Below are positions 52,085 to 62,317 of a stretch of 64,000 nucleotides of DNA, in pieces. How positions within the stretch are numbered: the stretch's first letter is position 1; each line of letters begins with the position of its first letter. The notes beneath the pieces were generated by a model. It saw only the letters and a program-made list of their open reading frames with translations, ran no database searches and was not told the DNA's origin. Both the position numbers and the translations under genes were made by a program. This stretch comes from Eonycteris spelaea. Lineage: Eukaryota; Chordata; Mammalia; Chiroptera; Pteropodidae. Where the stretch lies: positions 6,882,001 through 6,946,000 of the forward strand of contig PUFA01000006.1 of the NCBI GenBank assembly GCA_003508835.1. Reading direction: 5' to 3'.

Positions 52085-52279
52085 AATGCTCATTTTCTTT
52101 AAGGAAAAAATTTCATGTGATATTTGCTTGTAATAATAAATGCAAACACTAAAGGAATATACAGTAAAAAGTGAAAGTTCCTCCAACCCTATCTCTGACC
52201 CTATCCTCCAAGGTAATGTCAAAAGTTTGACTGAGGCCTTCCAGACACTTTTCCCTGTGTGTGCATACACACACGTACA

Positions 52280-52313
<34 letters not shown>

Positions 52314-52430
52314 TGTACACATATACATCTATGTGAATTTTTCAGTTGTTTATTTATTTTTGCCAAAATGTAATTGTACTAGACATACTGTTCTGCAATT
52401 TGCTTTTTTTTTTTTTTTTGTAGTTCTTAA
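52085..52430 (-). repeat. L1M LINE 3' fragment, antisense
   Basis: 'agtgaaagttcctccaaccc', 'cttccagacacttttccctg' and 'ctgttctgcaatttgctttt' match the same L1M region as 5931-6180. A (CA)n array and a poly-T run sit inside. Confidence 0.65.
52281..52310 (+). repeat. (CA)n microsatellite inside L1
   Basis: About 15 uninterrupted CA units. Confidence 0.95.
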
Positions 52431-52599
52431 AGTCTGGAAGAACCAAGTACTTGCCCTGGAGTGCTTACAGTTGGAGTGACATGCCATGAAGAAATGGAAG
52501 TATTTCAATCACATTTATGTGCCTGAAGAAGGGAACACGGGCTTAGGGACCCTGCAGGCTGGGGTGGGGTTCATAAAGGAGTGGGTGGTACTGTAGGTG

Positions 52600-53275
52600 G
52601 GAACCAGCTATCCTTCCCCCAAGGTAACAAGTGAGCTGAGCTGTACCAAAAGGCTTGTGTCAGGGAGGTGGGAAGGTAGGTTGGGCTGAGAGAAGAGATG
52701 AAGCTATAAAGGGCCTTGAATGCCAAGGAGAGGCAAGGACAAGTTATCCACCAGGCAGGAAAGTGGAAGTGGTACTTCTAGAAGAAAGAAGATCGGTCTC
52801 CATTGTGCGCATGTGTTTTTGTGTGCTTGTGCATGCACCTGCTTTAGCGATGGCAGGGCACTGTCTGGGGGGCACGAGCAGGAAGGAGCTGGTAGGAGAC
52901 TGTGACCCCAGCGATGTGCCGGATAGGATGGATGGCCTGGGCAGACTATGAGACTAGGTGGAGAGATGACCAGGGGTTAACTTCTGGACCAGCGTCCAGT
53001 TGGTGGCAGGGAAGAAGGAGAATCAGAGAGAAGTAAGGACTTGACCTTGTGGAAGTGAATTCAGGAGTGGGGCCACTGGCCACCGAAGGTCAGGATGTGC
53101 TATGGTCTTAGGGATACGGGTGGAGGGGAGGTAGGCATTCTAGGTTTGTATGCCCCGGGTAGAGGTGAAAGCAAGATTTGTTAGCTGCCCCTGGGACACT
53201 GAATTGAGTCTCTAGGATTCTCAAGGGGACAGGGCCAATACTAGCTGACTTGGAGTACCTTCAGCCTACCCACTC
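52600..53275 (-). repeat. L2 LINE, antisense, strongly diverged
   Basis: 'gaagctataaagggccttga', 'atgccaaggagaggcaagga' and 'aagatttgttagctgcccct' resemble antisense L2. Only parts align and the interval may contain unique DNA. Confidence 0.45.
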
Positions 53276-53440
53276 TCTTTCCCTGGCTTCCATTTCCACC
53301 TCCTCTTAAGGAGGATTCTGAGAGCCAGGACTGAACCGAGTAGAGAGATGGGACCGAAGAGGTCGTAGCAGAGCCGGAGGCTCTTGCTGCAGGGTCCATG
53401 TCAGCGTTCTCTTTTGTTGTGGAAAATGGACAGAAGGGGT
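53276..53440. other. unique non-coding DNA
   Basis: Nothing recognised. Confidence 0.35.
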
Positions 53441-53468
53441 AACGGAGAACGGAGAACGGAGAACGGAG
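53441..53468 (+). repeat. (AACGGAG)4 minisatellite
   Basis: Four exact 7-base units AACGGAG in tandem. Just downstream a ten-base unit TAATGAATTG/TAATGAATTA is duplicated (about 53497-53516). Confidence 0.9.
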
Positions 53469-54407
53469 AGAACAAAAGAGCCCAAAGCCTCAAATGTAAT
53501 GAATTGTAATGAATTACCGAGGAAGAGTGGGGAGAGGAAGAGACAGGAGAACTGAGAGAGCTGCGTGTAGGGGTAAGAATGTAAAGGTTTGGAAGATGTG
53601 AGGCTCTGGGGAAAGGAAGAGAAAAGAGGAAAGGAGTTTTAAAGAGTCTGCAGGGTTTGAACTGGATCCCTTTTACAATGCTTTGAGAAATTCAAGTAAA
53701 GATTGGAATTTCTTTTTAATTGCTTTTGGCTGCCAGACTGTATTTCTTTGAATGTAGAACCAAGGCAAGGCAGGGCCACATGGGGCAGAAGAATTCATTC
53801 TGATTGTATAAGTAATGCTTTCTCCTCCTCTTCTTTATATTTTGTTTCTGAAAACCAATATATACCTTGTTAGTAAATTAGTGATGGAATTCAGGATTAA
53901 TGGTGTCAGAGACAGCGGAAACATAATAGTTAGTGTCTTGGTGGAAGGAACAGAAACCCACTCAGATATTCAGGGAACTTTGCTGTAAGGATGTTGAGTT
54001 TATCCTGGAGGGATGGAGTGCTCTTGTGCTTGGTCTGGCAAATGAGCCCCCAGTTCACCCCCAGGGGAACCTGCTTGGTGCTGAAGCTTGTCTAGGAAGG
54101 GCTTTGTTCCTGCCACTCCCTGCCCCTTCTCAGGGAGTGCACAATGAGCCAGGGGCACCAGGGGTCCTGCTGATGCTCCCTCCTCTAGCTCTCTGTAGCC
54201 TGGTCCTGGCACCATGCCAGCTGCTGGTCTCAGAGGGTCACGGCGGTGTTGGCAGTGGTAATTACTCCATTGGCAAACCTGAGCATGTGCTTAGGGTGGA
54301 CGTGGAGGGGGCAGCACTATCGGTAAAACCTGCAGCTCCAGTGAACGTATCCAGAATTTTGCAATCTGAAAACCTGAAAAGCAGTTTTTAGTTTTAAAAA
54401 GCATGAT
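53469..54407. other. unique DNA, candidate non-coding element
   Basis: 53650-53930 is repeat-free and AT-rich with TTTTTAATTGCTTTTGGC, GTAAATTAGTGATGG and GGATTAATGG. A 152-codon frame at 53933-54391 is Leu/Pro-rich and carries no recognisable domain. Confidence 0.35.
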
Positions 54408-54458
54408 AATAATAACCTTTAATAGGCTTTCACTCTGTGACAGGTTTAGTTCTAAGTA
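54408..54458 (-). repeat. MIR SINE, left part of a split copy
   Basis: 'aataacctttaataggcttt', 'cactctgtgacaggtttagt', 'tctaagta'. Interrupted by a MER44 at the final TA; resumes at 54633. Confidence 0.75.
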
Positions 54459-54630
54459 CAGCAGGTCCTCGAACATTATTATAATGTTGCTGAGATGCTG
54501 TAGGAACTTAACTCTTGTTTATATCAATGGTAGTAAAATTGATAAAATGTTATGGTAAAATTGGTTTAGTTATAACATTGTTTGCTTAAAGTTGCAGAAC
54601 CCATCAACAATGTTAAGTGAGGACTTGGTG
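54459..54630 (-). repeat. MER44-type Tigger DNA transposon, non-autonomous
   Basis: 172-bp element whose reverse complement starts CACCAAGTCCTCACTTAAC and contains GGTTCTGCAACTTTAAGC, CCAATTTTACCATA and TTGATATAAACAAGAGTTAA, in the order of the MER44 consensus. Ends CAGCAGGTCCTC and GAGGACTTGGTG form an imperfect terminal inverted repeat (10 of 12). It is flanked by TA on each side (54457-54458 and 54631-54632), the Tc1/mariner target-site duplication. No transposase. Confidence 0.85.
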
Positions 54631-54632
54631 TA

Positions 54633-54805
54633 TACTATCGCCTTGATCCTCACAACCATTTTAAGAAGTAGTCATCACCTCCATTCAAAAGTGAAGAAAT
54701 CGTAGCACAGAGAATTCAAGTCACTCATTCAAAGTCAGGATTTAAACCCAGGCTGGCTGGCTCCAGAGCCCATGACCCTAACCACTACACATACTGCCTT
54801 TGCAA
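54633..54805 (-). repeat. MIR SINE, right part of a split copy
   Basis: 'cgccttgatcctcacaacca', 'aagtgaagaaatcgtagcac', 'aggatttaaacccaggctgg', 'ctggctccagagcccatgac', 'cctaaccactacacatactg'. Continues the MIR broken at 54458 to its 5' end. Confidence 0.85.
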
Positions 54806-55614
54806 TTTTTTGTAAATTTTGTGTCATTTCCCAAAATCAAAATTTATTTGAAATTTTATAGTGGAAGAGAGGGCTGGTACTAAAATCTTTTTGTTTTCTA
54901 GGGCATCTAAAGATTTGGTCTCACCTGGACCTTATTTGTTTTCAGCTGATCTGTTCATTTTGGTTAGAGGGGCTCCATCCATTTAGAGCTTTCTTGTGGG
55001 TCCCAGAACAAGGTTTTGTCCAAGACCCCACCCGCTTCTGCCTGAGGCCTAGGATTGGCCTTTTGGTTGGTTATTTCCCCAGTGAGGCTGACCGCTCATT
55101 TGTCACTGAGGCAGGCACAGGCAACAGGTGGGTGTAGCATACACATGGTCACTGAGCCCTTCTTCCTAGTCCTCCCCTACTGGAGAGACAGGCGGCCCTG
55201 GCACTGAGGTGCACAAGCCCTTTACATCCTGCTCCTCCTGCTCCTGGCTGGCTGTGCTCCCTCCCCACAGCCCTAGACTGGTGGCAGATGGCTCAGCCTC
55301 TCCATCACAGAGCCCGCTCCTAGGAGGCCCCAACACATCAAAAGCAGATTTGACTCCAGGCTTTGGAGAGGTGTCTGCAGGAGGGGCACTAGCAGGAGCC
55401 TCAGCGTGTTTATTAAACACCTGCAGGACCAGCTGCTTGCAAGGCCTCAACTAGGGAAGTGCTAACGAGCAAGGCTGGGGAGGACAGGGCTGGGTCCTGA
55501 CCGCCCCAGTTCAGCCGGACATTTCCGGAAAGCCATTCCTGGCCTTAACTTCTTATCTGAGCAATGGGGACACTTATCCTTAATGAAGTGGAAAGGGTAA
55601 GATCTGTAATACTA
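54806..55614. other. unique non-coding DNA
   Basis: Nothing recognised. Confidence 0.4.
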
Positions 55615-55700
55615 TAATGGTGATAAAGATGCTGATAGCCAACACTGTTTGAATGCCGACCGCATACTAAACTCTGAGTGCTAAGAGCTGTACGTGTATT
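55615..55700 (-). repeat. MIR SINE fragment
   Basis: 'gctgatagccaacactgttt', 'aactctgagtgctaagagct', 'gtacgtgtattatc'. Antisense MIR 3' end. Confidence 0.6.
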
Positions 55701-55784
55701 ATCCACTCAAAAACCATTTGAGTGTCTACGTAATATCAGGCACCATTTGAGGTATTGGAGCTAATGCTACCACCACACAACATA

Positions 55785-56010
55785 CATATGCCAGCACCAT
55801 TCTAAGCACTTTATGTAAAATATATCATGTAATTCTCATAACAACCCTGAAGGTAAGTACTATTATTGTCTCCGTTTTACAGGTGTCAAAAACGGAGACA
55901 CAGAGCGGTTAAGTAATTTACTCAAGGTCACACAGCTAGTAGATAGTGGAGTCAGGATCTGAACTCAGCAAGTTTAGCTTTGGGTTTGTACTCTTACACT
56001 TTGCACGTTC
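55785..56010 (-). repeat. MIR SINE, near full length
   Basis: Antisense MIR: 'atgccagcaccattctaagc', 'tcatgtaattctcataacaa', 'ccctgaaggtaagtactatt', 'cgttttacaggtgtcaaaaa', 'agagcggttaagtaatttac', 'tcaaggtcacacagctagta'. Confidence 0.9.
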
Positions 56011-56629
56011 TACCTGCGACTAAGGCTGCCCTCTAGGAGCTGAGAGCCGGTGTGGGAGGCGGTGTGCGTTCAGCAATTATGGATATGTAAAGTGTATTTT
56101 CAGATTGTTTTAAAAGCTGTGAAGGAAAAATTAATATGCTAGGAAAGAGATTAACCCGGAGAGAGATTATTTGAGATAATGGGGTCAGAACATCTAGTTT
56201 TCATAAGAACCTTATGGTGGGGTCAGTTTGCTATTCCATTTTCCAGAGGAGTATGGCAGGGTTTGGAGAGATTAAACAGGGACCTGGAGAGGGCTGAACA
56301 GGGACCAGAAGTCAAGGAACTGGCGTCTAATACCTGCGCTGTCTGCTTTGAGGCTCTCTGAGTTGGTGATGTGGCCCGGGAGGGTCCCCCCCCCATTATA
56401 GGATTTGAGGTAGGTGGAGTCTTCGGGTCTCTCCTGCAGGATCTGATTTTGCTCTTTGTTCTGAGGCACTGAGAGGAAATCGTGCCCCTCTCTGACTCCC
56501 TTACCGTCAGCCTTCGGGGCACGGTGTGCGTGGCGTGTGTGCCTGTGTCACCCGCGCTCCCCCGGGTGGGACTGTGTCAGTCTCCCCTCCCTGCTGCCTC
56601 TTTCTCGCACAGACCATTTCCACTCTTTA
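56011..56629. other. unique non-coding DNA
   Basis: Nothing recognised apart from a short C run near 56390. Confidence 0.4.
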
Positions 56630-56733
56630 TTAGGTCACTTCATAATTGATTGAAATGTCCCAGGTACAGTTCTCTTAAATCCAGAGTGATTATGACAATT
56701 ATGGTGATTATTAGCAGGTAAAAAAAATAATAA

Positions 56734-56789
<56 letters not shown>

Positions 56790-57000
56790 GGGTTGGGGGC
56801 TAGGATTCGCTGAGTGTGCTGTCATTAAGCGGCATTGTGTGAGATTGTTCGCCTTCAAAAGGCAGCTGTGAAAAGGAGAGTGTCTTTTAAAAAACAGGCC
56901 CATTATGCAGGCAGTATGGGGTGCATGGTGCTGGCGGGAGGACCATGGGGTGTAATTAGGGCAGTGACAGGCAGAATTACACAGTGTCTCAGCAGTGTTG
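56630..57000. promoter_or_regulatory. candidate conserved element split by a GA microsatellite
   Basis: Repeat-free on both sides of the GA array. Left part: TCATAATTGATTGAAATG, GATTATGACAATTATGG. Right part: GTCATTAAGCGGCATTG, CCCATTATGCAGGC, GGTGTAATTAGGGC, CAGAATTACACAG. The motif texture is shared across the array, suggesting it grew inside a functional block (inference). Confidence 0.35.
56734..56784 (+). repeat. (AG)n microsatellite
   Basis: About 25 GA units without interruption, preceded by an A-rich stretch. Confidence 0.95.
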
Positions 57001-57639
57001 CCGCCTCTCCTGGGGGAGAAGTGGAGGAGGGGACAGGTAATGGCTGGGAAGTTCTGGACCCTTGCTGGGAGCTACTGGGTCTTTCGGTGAGCCAGGGTGA
57101 CCTGGGACTGGACGGAAGGGACAGGAAGGGTAGGACTGCCAGAGCTAATGATCTCTATAGTGGGGAGGGGGCCTCTTATTTTTGGAAGTCTTTTATGATA
57201 GGTCGATGCCCCTTCCAGGCTTTTCGTGTATTCCCACCCCAACAGAGAGTTGGCGAAGGAAAGCCAATTGTGCGGAACAGAGGATGCAGATAAATATTTT
57301 CCAGCCTCCTCCACTCAGAAGGTCCCTGGCTGCTCTACAAGGAGGTAGAACTGCAGCCTCCTGCTGGCTGCTCAGTCCCTGAGGGTGGGCAGGTGCTCAT
57401 TTGCAGGGCTTGCTCCTGTCACAGTCCCAACCCCTGGGATGGGATTAAGCAGTGTCTGCAGGGTACGTGGAAATGCCTGATGTCCCAAACCCTTCCGACC
57501 TACAGCACATCAGCGGTCCTTGAGTCACCCCGTCTCTTCTCTTTTTCACTTCAACAAGGGCTCTCCTCTAGAGCATCCTCAGACCTGTGGTCCGTCAGCC
57601 TCTGCTTGCACACCCCCGGGCCAGGGAACTTACTCCTTC
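57001..57639. other. unique non-coding DNA
   Basis: Nothing recognised. Confidence 0.4.
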
Positions 57640-57795
57640 TTAGAGAGGCTCTGGGGCCTGACTATCTGGGTTTAAATTGTATTTATTACCAACGTGACCT
57701 TGGGCAAGTTCTGCCATCTCTTTGTTCCAGTTTTCCCACCTGTGACAATCGTTCTTACGCTGCAGGATTAAAGAAGATACGTGATGTAAAGGATT
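57640..57795 (+). repeat. MIR SINE, good copy
   Basis: Sense MIR: 'gaggctctggggcctgacta', 'tctgggtttaaattgtattt', 'accaacgtgaccttgggcaa', 'tttgttccagttttcccacc', 'gctgcaggattaaagaagat'. Confidence 0.85.
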
Positions 57796-57914
57796 TAGCC
57801 TTCTTAAATGTTCTTCAGGGACAGCCCAGGGGACTTCCTTGGAAGATAGTCCTGTTCTTGCAGAGAGCTAAAGTCTGGCAGTTTCTCTGTTGATCCTAGC
57901 GCTGCATCCTGCGG

Positions 57915-58035
57915 CCACGCAGTTGCTCATTCATTTATCCAGTAAATGCATTTGAGTGCTCAGGGTGCCAGGCACTGTGCTGGGCGGGAGATGTGTGCAG
58001 AGAGTTAAAGATAGAATTCCTGGCCCTCAGAGCTA
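57915..58035 (-). repeat. L2 LINE 3' end, antisense
   Basis: 'ctcattcatttatccagtaa', 'gcatttgagtgctcagggtg', 'ccaggcactgtgctgggcgg', 'tagaattcctggccctcaga' match antisense L2 3' end. Confidence 0.75.
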
Positions 58036-58439
58036 ATGCTTCTTCAGGGTCTGGTCACCTCCTCTGCACAGACACTGTACATGCCCTGTAGGGAGGGGCT
58101 CAACCTGGCTGCAACCCCCAGGTACCACCTGATTTGAGAACAAATAGGACTGTGTGGGTGTTTGGGGCAGGAAGGGCAGTCAGGGCCCTAGGCCTGGGCT
58201 TTGTCCTCCTGAGAGCAGCCAGGAAAGGGGTCCTTGGCATCCCACCACAGGAACCTGGGCAGCCAGAGCTGAGCTGCTGGCCAAGGAAGAGGCCAGACGT
58301 CCAAGCTCCTGGTTCAATTCTCTTGAGGCTGAGAACAACATTTCGGCTCCAAGCACAGCGCAGCCTGGGAGCAAGGGGCCACCGCTGCCCACCAGAAGGG
58401 ACTTTTACGTCATTATTCCTGTTTTTAACCCTCGCAAGC
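58036..58439. other. unique GC-rich non-coding DNA
   Basis: Overlapping 111-121-codon frames on both strands with no family features. Nothing else recognised. Confidence 0.4.
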
Positions 58440-58735
58440 ACAGTCAGAACCTCTGTTGCCTGGAACTCCTTGCGCTGTTGTTTAGATAAGTTTAAATGAG
58501 CTGTGATTAAGCTAATTTTGAGGTAATTAACGTGGGGAAGGGATTCTTCACTTCTTAAAATTCTAAGTGACTGTTCATTATAAGAGGGAGCACTCGCGAC
58601 GGAGCCACACGGCTTTCTGGAGCCCTGCTTAATTAAAACGTAAGGAACTCAGCCACAGAGCACGAGTTTACCATCATTAATGAAAAATGAATATTCTTTA
58701 TCTAATTACACAGCATAATTAATTGCAGTCTCCAA
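58440..58735. promoter_or_regulatory. candidate enhancer-like element rich in TAATTA motifs
   Basis: Repeat-free and clearly different from its GC-rich flanks. Homeodomain-type cores: TAATTAA at 58524-58530, TTAATTAA at 58629-58636, TAATTA at 58703-58708 and TAATTAATT at 58716-58724, plus CATTAATG near 58675-58681 and a TTTAGATAAG (GATA-type) at 58491-58500. Such clustering is typical of deeply conserved developmental enhancers (general knowledge). Conservation itself cannot be seen from one sequence. Confidence 0.5.
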
Positions 58736-59019
58736 CCACAGAGGTGGAGGGGGCCGGGGAAGCCACAGGAAGGCAGAGGCTCCTGTTTTCACAGATCCTG
58801 GTCAGGGTTCGAGCCTGACTCTGGGATCCTCTTCCGGTCTCCTCCAAGCCCAGCACCTGGGGAGACCCCAGCCTGGGGGCACCCCAACCCAGGGTGCAGA
58901 AGGGCCAGGCAGAAAGCAGGCTCCTCACAGCAGTGGGAGTCAGTGCCTGCCTGGTCCCAGCGGCTCTCTTTGGTGACGGTTAGAGTCCACATTAGCCATC
59001 CTGAATCCTAGCGTTCATT
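58736..59019. other. unique non-coding DNA
   Basis: Nothing recognised. Confidence 0.4.
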
Positions 59020-59095
59020 AGATTCAATGCATTTATCACGTACCTACTATGTGCTAGATTGTGAATAAAACAGACAGACCTAAGCCCTGCCCCTA
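59020..59095 (-). repeat. L2 LINE 3' end fragment, antisense
   Basis: 'gattcaatgcatttatcacg', 'tacctactatgtgctagatt', 'aataaaacagacagacctaa', 'gccctgcccctagga' match antisense L2. Confidence 0.75.
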
Positions 59096-59099
59096 GGAA

Positions 59100-59300
59100 G
59101 CCCATAGGTTTGAATCCTGCTCTGCTGCTTACTAGTTGCGATAATGTTGGGCAAGTGCCTCAGCGCTCTTGTCTGTGGCATGGGATTAACGATAGCGCTT
59201 CTCGCATCGGGTCGTTATGAGGATTCAAGGAGTTAATATTCGTAAAGCACGTGGAACGGTGCCTGGCACACATACGCGCTCTCTAATAAGTGTCCGTTAC
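59100..59300 (+). repeat. MIR SINE, good copy
   Basis: Sense MIR directly after the L2: 'tttgaatcctgctctgctgc', 'ttactagttgcgataatgtt', 'gtctgtggcatgggattaac', 'gtcgttatgaggattcaagg', 'aagcacgtggaacggtgcct', 'ggcacacatacgcgctctc'. Unusually many CpG for a MIR. Confidence 0.85.
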
Positions 59301-59664
59301 ATACATTGAAAGAAAACAAGTGAGGATGGGTGCCGTGAGGGGAAAGAACAGGGTGTAACAAGACGACAACACGGTGGGGACGGCTTTCAGACTCGGTGTC
59401 CAGATGCGCGGGTGGGAAAGGGGCGTGGCTACTTAGGTCTCCTCCTCCCCTTCCCCCAGGCCCAGCTCCACTGTGCCCCGGGTTCTGCGGCGTGTTCCGG
59501 TGTCTCTGCCTTCCGGTGTCAGGTTCTCCCTGGGGCTTCCTAGGTCACTAGCCCATCCTTTGGTTTGCCCTCTGAGTGCTGCTGGAACATTTTGCCCAGA
59601 GAGGGAGTTCTGTCAAGACATCAGCTACCTATAGGTGAAGTGATCACAGAAGGTGTCTTGTAGA
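59301..59664. other. unique non-coding DNA
   Basis: Nothing recognised. Confidence 0.4.
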
Positions 59665-59765
59665 TGGTTTCATCCAACTCACTTCACAGATGAGGAGACT
59701 GAGGCCCAGGAAAGGCTGTGCAGTGGCTGACTGGTGGGGCTGGAAACCCGGCTTCCTGACTGGCA
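59665..59765 (-). repeat. MIR SINE fragment
   Basis: Antisense MIR: 'acttcacagatgaggagact', 'gaggcccaggaaaggctgtg', 'ctggtggggctggaaacccg'. Confidence 0.7.
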
Positions 59766-61199
59766 GCCTGAGGCTCTTGCTCCCACTTCAGGGTCAGTTC
59801 GCATCTTACCTTCTCTGCATCTGCTGTGAATCGTCAGTCCGTCTGAGTCCAGACTGGTCCCAGGAGCCCTTTGTCTGATGCCCTGAGGAATTTGCATTGT
59901 CCTTCCATTCAGCTTCTAGGCTCAAGACACTTTATAAGAAGCTCCCGTCCTCCCTGACTACCTATCTCTTTTCACCTCTTCCTTTCTTCTTCTTACTTGC
60001 ATAGAGGAATTTCTTGGGGTTACAAAAACTCATAAGGCCCCTTGTGGATAGGGGCACCCAATTTAGTCCTATCCTCTGCACGCTTTCATACTGCCAACCC
60101 ACACACCTGACTCACCTTTGATTGATCCTGTTTTGGGTGGAGTAATGGCGCTGCTTTTGCCTGTCACAATCGGCTGTAGGCACTTTCCAAGTCACCCATA
60201 TCACAGACCAGCAAAGCAGTAGGGTTTGCTTGGGGAGGCCAGTCGCCAGGGAGGCCACCTGTCAGGACACCTTCTAACTCTGCACACTGGTTGCTCCTCC
60301 CTGTCCCAGCTACCCTAAAGTGACTGTGACAGAGGTCTCAGGCCGATGGCCACGCCCTTTGGAGGAGACCATTCCTGGGCCTAACACTTGGTTTGGTCCA
60401 CTTGTCCTCCCACCTCGGTGGGGAAGTGTCTGGCAGAGAAGCTGTGATGGCAAAAGGAGGGACAGGAGGCTTCCGGCTGAGCTAAGCTGATCACATTCTG
60501 GATACAGCTTTTATTTAATCTCTAAAGTGTTTTGACATTGTCTTTGGAACAGAGGGAGAAGTGGCCCTGGGGAGGGGCCAAGTGACAAGGGAAAAAAAAG
60601 AGAGAAAGTATGTGTCAGGGGGGATTTAGAGAGATAAACAGATGATAGCTCTGGAGAAGAGGCTGATGGGAAAATATTGTTGGTTGTCCCAAGAATACAC
60701 TGCTCCAATAGGAATTTGAAATGACCCCAGCATTTTGGAAAGTTCTTTGTTCCTGCCTTTCTGGGAGAGCCAGAGCCTTCCCAGGGATGATTCTTTGGGA
60801 CCAGGTCTCAAATGGGGCGGGAGGGAACAGGAGGAGTGATTACACCAGTGGCTGTTGTGCAGACATGATGTCAGGAAGGGACATTTCCATGGCTCTCGTG
60901 TTTTCCCTGCAAAAGCAGCCTCCCCAGGGGCTGGGCACCTTCCTGGCACAGAGCTCGTGCAAAGCCATGGCCACTTTCATGTCCTGGTTATGGCAGGAAA
61001 TGCGTGAAGTTATTCCTGCAAAGCTAACCTGCAACAAAGGCATTGTGTTGTCTGGAAGAAGAAGCCTCCTAGGCAGGAGAGGTGAGAGTCCCTGGTTCCT
61101 GGACCCCAGACACCCCATCCTCTTCTGAACTGGCTACAGCCAGAGACGGGGGCTGAAGCAGCCTCTCTGGTTTCCTGACAGCTCTAGCTTCTACTTAAT
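59766..61199. other. unique non-coding DNA
   Basis: About 1.4 kb with no recognised repeat. Frames up to 135 codons at 60.6-61.1 kb occur on both strands and show no domains. Confidence 0.4.
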
Positions 61200-61500
61200 T
61201 TGATGATTCTTGAGATAGAGAGAAGCTCTTAGCACTCTTCTTACAACGGCGGGTTGGAGTGAAACCGAATCGACTCCTAGTGTCGTTTCATCACCTGTCT
61301 GAAAGGCCTGATTTAACTTTCTGGTCAGGAAGATGAGATTCAATCAATGTTCATCCAAAAAGAGCAAATCCTTCCTAAAAAATTACTTTGCATGTTATTA
61401 AATCATAGCAACATTGCCCATCTCCCAGGGAGCCCCAGGTTGCCTCTTGAGAAGAGTCATTGGAAAGCTGTGATTTATCTTGAAACCTTATTTAGAGCTA
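61200..61500. promoter_or_regulatory. candidate conserved non-coding element
   Basis: Repeat-free. Words such as CTTAATTTGATGATTC, TTCAATCAATGTTCATCC, ACTTTGCATGTTATTAAATC and GTGATTTATC occur in an AT-rich block. CGAATCGACTCCTAGTGTCG near 61268 carries several CpG in otherwise CpG-poor DNA. Confidence 0.3.
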
Positions 61501-61679
61501 TTTTGTGGTTCTGTTGGTAGATTGGACAAGTGGCATTTGACTTTCTCGAGGGCAGAAGGAGCAGGTGCTGGTGGCAGGACTGGGGGAGATGTTGGTCAGG
61601 CAACAGGTGGCTTTAATGGAACAGGTCCAGTCACTCTGGACTCACCATGGGATCCTCCCCTTGGGAAACATAGCTTGGC

Positions 61680-61895
61680 CTTGGAGTTGGTCAATTTGGG
61701 GTCTGACTTGTGGCTATGCTGGTTCCTGGAAGTGTGGCCTAAGACAGGTCACTTTGCCCCCTGATCCTTCGTTTCCTTAAGTGTCAAATAGGGAGAATAC
61801 CACCACTCGGTAAGGCTGTTGTGAGGAATAAATGGGACAACATATGTGAAGTCACTGGCTCATATAATAGGTGCTAAGATATCTGAGTTCCCTTT
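61680..61895 (+). repeat. MIR SINE, near full length
   Basis: Sense MIR: 'ttggtcaatttggggtctga', 'agtgtggcctaagacaggtc', 'ctgatccttcgtttccttaa', 'gtgtcaaatagggagaatac', 'ggctgttgtgaggaataaat', 'cacatataataggtgct' variant. Confidence 0.8.
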
Positions 61896-62086
61896 TTGGA
61901 AGGCTGAGGATACACCTTTCTTCATTTTTGTAGAGTGAATGCCTGGTAAAGAGAAGACATTTTCCAATCCATTGAATAAATGGAATTTTTATATCAAAGA
62001 AATTTGTGTATCTCTGAAATGGTAATTCCTTTCATTAGAGACATGATTGTGAGATTAAGTAATTTCCATTGTGACACACATACCCT
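61896..62086. other. AT-rich non-coding DNA
   Basis: Nothing recognised. Confidence 0.4.
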
Positions 62087-62094
62087 TCTTAGGC
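62087..62094 (+). repeat. 8-base target-site duplication, first copy
   Basis: TCTTAGGC directly left of a MER58-like element. It matches GCTTAGGC at 62310-62317 and 62506-62513 in seven of eight bases. Confidence 0.8.
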
Positions 62095-62309
62095 CAGGGG
62101 CCAGGAAACTGCAGCCCAAAAGCCAAATTTGCCTGTGTTTTTAAGTGACGGCGTATCGGAACACGGCCACACCCATGCTTTTACACATCCTCCGTGGCTG
62201 TTGTCACAACACGGTGACAGAGTGAATACCTGTAGCGGGGACTATATGGCCCTCCAAGCCTGAAATGTTTACTATCTTGTCCTTTATGAAGAAAATTTGC
62301 TGACCTTTG
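62095..62309 (-). repeat. MER58-like hAT-Charlie MITE, complete
   Basis: 215-bp element. Its reverse complement begins CAAAGGTCAGCAAATTTTC and contains AAGGACAAGATAGTAAACAT and TTGGAGGGCCATATAGTCCC; the other end reads CAGGGGCCAGGAAACTGCAG. Order and length (consensus about 224) fit the MER58/MER3 group; the exact name is uncertain. It is flanked by (T/G)CTTAGGC on both sides, the 8-base duplication expected of hAT elements. Confidence 0.8.
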
Positions 62310-62317
62310 GCTTAGGC
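62310..62317 (+). repeat. 8-base target-site duplication, shared middle copy
   Basis: GCTTAGGC serves as the right duplication of the MER58-like element and the left duplication of the MER5A. Confidence 0.85.
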
